Assembly: GCA_014799765.1 (NCBI GenBank)
Contig: JAAVHK010000037.1
Span: 1 to 5,867, forward strand
Reading direction: 5' to 3'
Length of the DNA stretch: 5,867 bases
Source of the DNA: Ruminococcus sp.
Lineage (GTDB): Bacteria; Bacillota; Clostridia; Oscillospirales; Ruminococcaceae
Part shown: positions 5,675 to 5,867 of the stretch, in pieces
Numbering within the stretch: position 1 is the stretch's first letter
Layout of the letters: each line of letters starts with the position of its first letter
The notes under the pieces: generated by a model
The model's database searches: none
Seen by the model: only the letters and a program-made list of their open reading frames with translations
What the model was told of the DNA's origin: nothing
Program-made: the position numbers and the translations under genes

Positions 5675-5699
5675 AAAGCCCGAAAATTCGGACTTTTTT
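5672..5699 (-). terminator. Intrinsic terminator of the rRNA/tRNA transcript
   Basis: Read as minus-strand RNA, GUCCGAA (5693-5687) pairs with UUCGGGC (5684-5678) across a UU loop, with one G-U pair, followed by six Us (5677-5672). A matching A-run precedes the stem. It lies about 12 bases past the tRNA 3' end and 17 bases before the ttcA start codon, so it should end the rRNA operon transcript and sits in what would be the ttcA promoter or leader region. Confidence 0.88.
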
Positions 5700-5710
5700 C
5701 TAATATTCAG

Positions 5711-5784
5711 TGGGCCATTAGGGACTCGAACCCCAGACCGTCCGGTTATGAGCCGGATGCTCTAACCAACTGAGCTAATGGCCC
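5711..5784 (-). tRNA. tRNA with CAU anticodon, probably tRNA-Ile2 (lysidine-type)
   Basis: The 74-nt minus-strand gene folds into a full cloverleaf. The acceptor is GGGCCAT with ATGGCCC, the D-arm GCTC/GAGC, the anticodon stem TCCGG/CCGGA around the loop CTCATAA, and the T-arm has loop TTCGAGT with one G-U pair. The anticodon is CAU, which can be elongator Met, initiator Met or Ile2. Initiator is unlikely because position 1 is G paired with C72 and the anticodon stem lacks the three G-C pairs. C4-G69 and C5-G68 pairs and A73 agree with tRNA-Ile2 that TilS modifies to lysidine at C34, so Ile2 is favoured over elongator Met. CCA is not encoded (A73 is followed by CTG), so it must be added after transcription. 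Position 32 is C. Confidence 0.93.
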
Positions 5785-5790
5785 TTTTTG

Positions 5791-5867
5791 TGCCGGCATC
5801 GTTCTACTTTCCCAGGTCGTCGCCAACCAAGTATCATCAACGTTAATGAGCTTAACTTCCGTGTTCG
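5791..5867 (-). rRNA. rrf: 5S ribosomal RNA, partial (5' part beyond the window)
   Basis: The minus strand begins at the window edge with the highly conserved CGAACACGGAAGTTAAGCTC block of 5S rRNA. It continues through the helix IV/V region to GATGCCGGCA, the expected 3' end that pairs with the missing 5' end. About 77 nt of roughly 117 are present. The 3' end is separated from the tRNA by only CAAAAA, so both come from one precursor. This is the distal end of an rRNA operon transcribed leftward, with 16S and 23S presumably to the right. The exact 3' base is uncertain by one or two. Confidence 0.95.

Noticed and set aside
1..5867. CRISPR array, insertion sequence, integrase site or defence island
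   Set aside because: There are no regularly spaced repeats, transposase or recombinase motifs, or terminal inverted repeats with target duplications; the tRNA shows no duplicated 3' end nearby that would mark an integration site.

Overview
The window looks like a piece of chromosome from a low-GC, anaerobic, cellulosome-forming gut or rumen Clostridia, most likely a Ruminococcus relative. The main reason is a secreted protein ending in a calcium-binding dockerin module. Supporting signs are strong AGGAGG-type ribosome binding sites, sigma-A-type promoters, a formate/nitrite-family channel and AT-rich intergenic DNA. The genus is an inference; no species can be named from this sequence alone.

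Layout from left to right: (1) 1-540, a small unrecognised single-span membrane protein on the minus strand, with its own near-consensus promoter. A half terminator sits at the left edge and a strong 10-bp hairpin terminator at 501-533. (2) 541-1236, a minus-strand GH25 lysozyme-like muramidase without a signal peptide. (3) 1324-2601, a minus-strand group Ic PLP-dependent aminotransferase, bounded by a clear promoter and a hairpin terminator. (4) 2602-2858, a 257-bp divergent control region with two strong promoters and an imperfect inverted repeat between them. (5) 2859-4103, the only plus-strand gene: a secreted transglutaminase-like protein with a C-terminal dockerin. (6) 4109-4136, a shared bidirectional terminator. 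(7) 4140-4769, a compact formate/nitrite transporter (FNT) family channel on the minus strand with its own promoter. (8) 4839-5654, a TtcA-type PP-loop tRNA thiolase starting at TTG. (9) 5672-5867, the tail of an rRNA operon on the minus strand: a partial 5S rRNA, a tRNA with CAU anticodon that fits tRNA-Ile2 best, and an intrinsic terminator.

Most genes look like independent transcription units: nearly every one has its own promoter, its own terminator, or both. They do not form one pathway. The exception is the right end, where a tRNA-modifying enzyme follows a tRNA gene, separated only by a terminator and with no room for a conventional promoter. Three minus-strand promoters share an extended -10 element and a 17-bp spacer.

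I found no CRISPR array, insertion sequence, integrase, toxin-antitoxin pair or obvious defence system. The items most worth a second look are the dockerin-bearing transglutaminase-like protein, the orphan signal-less lysozyme, the unrecognised membrane protein, and the duplicated TTG start region of the ttcA-like gene.
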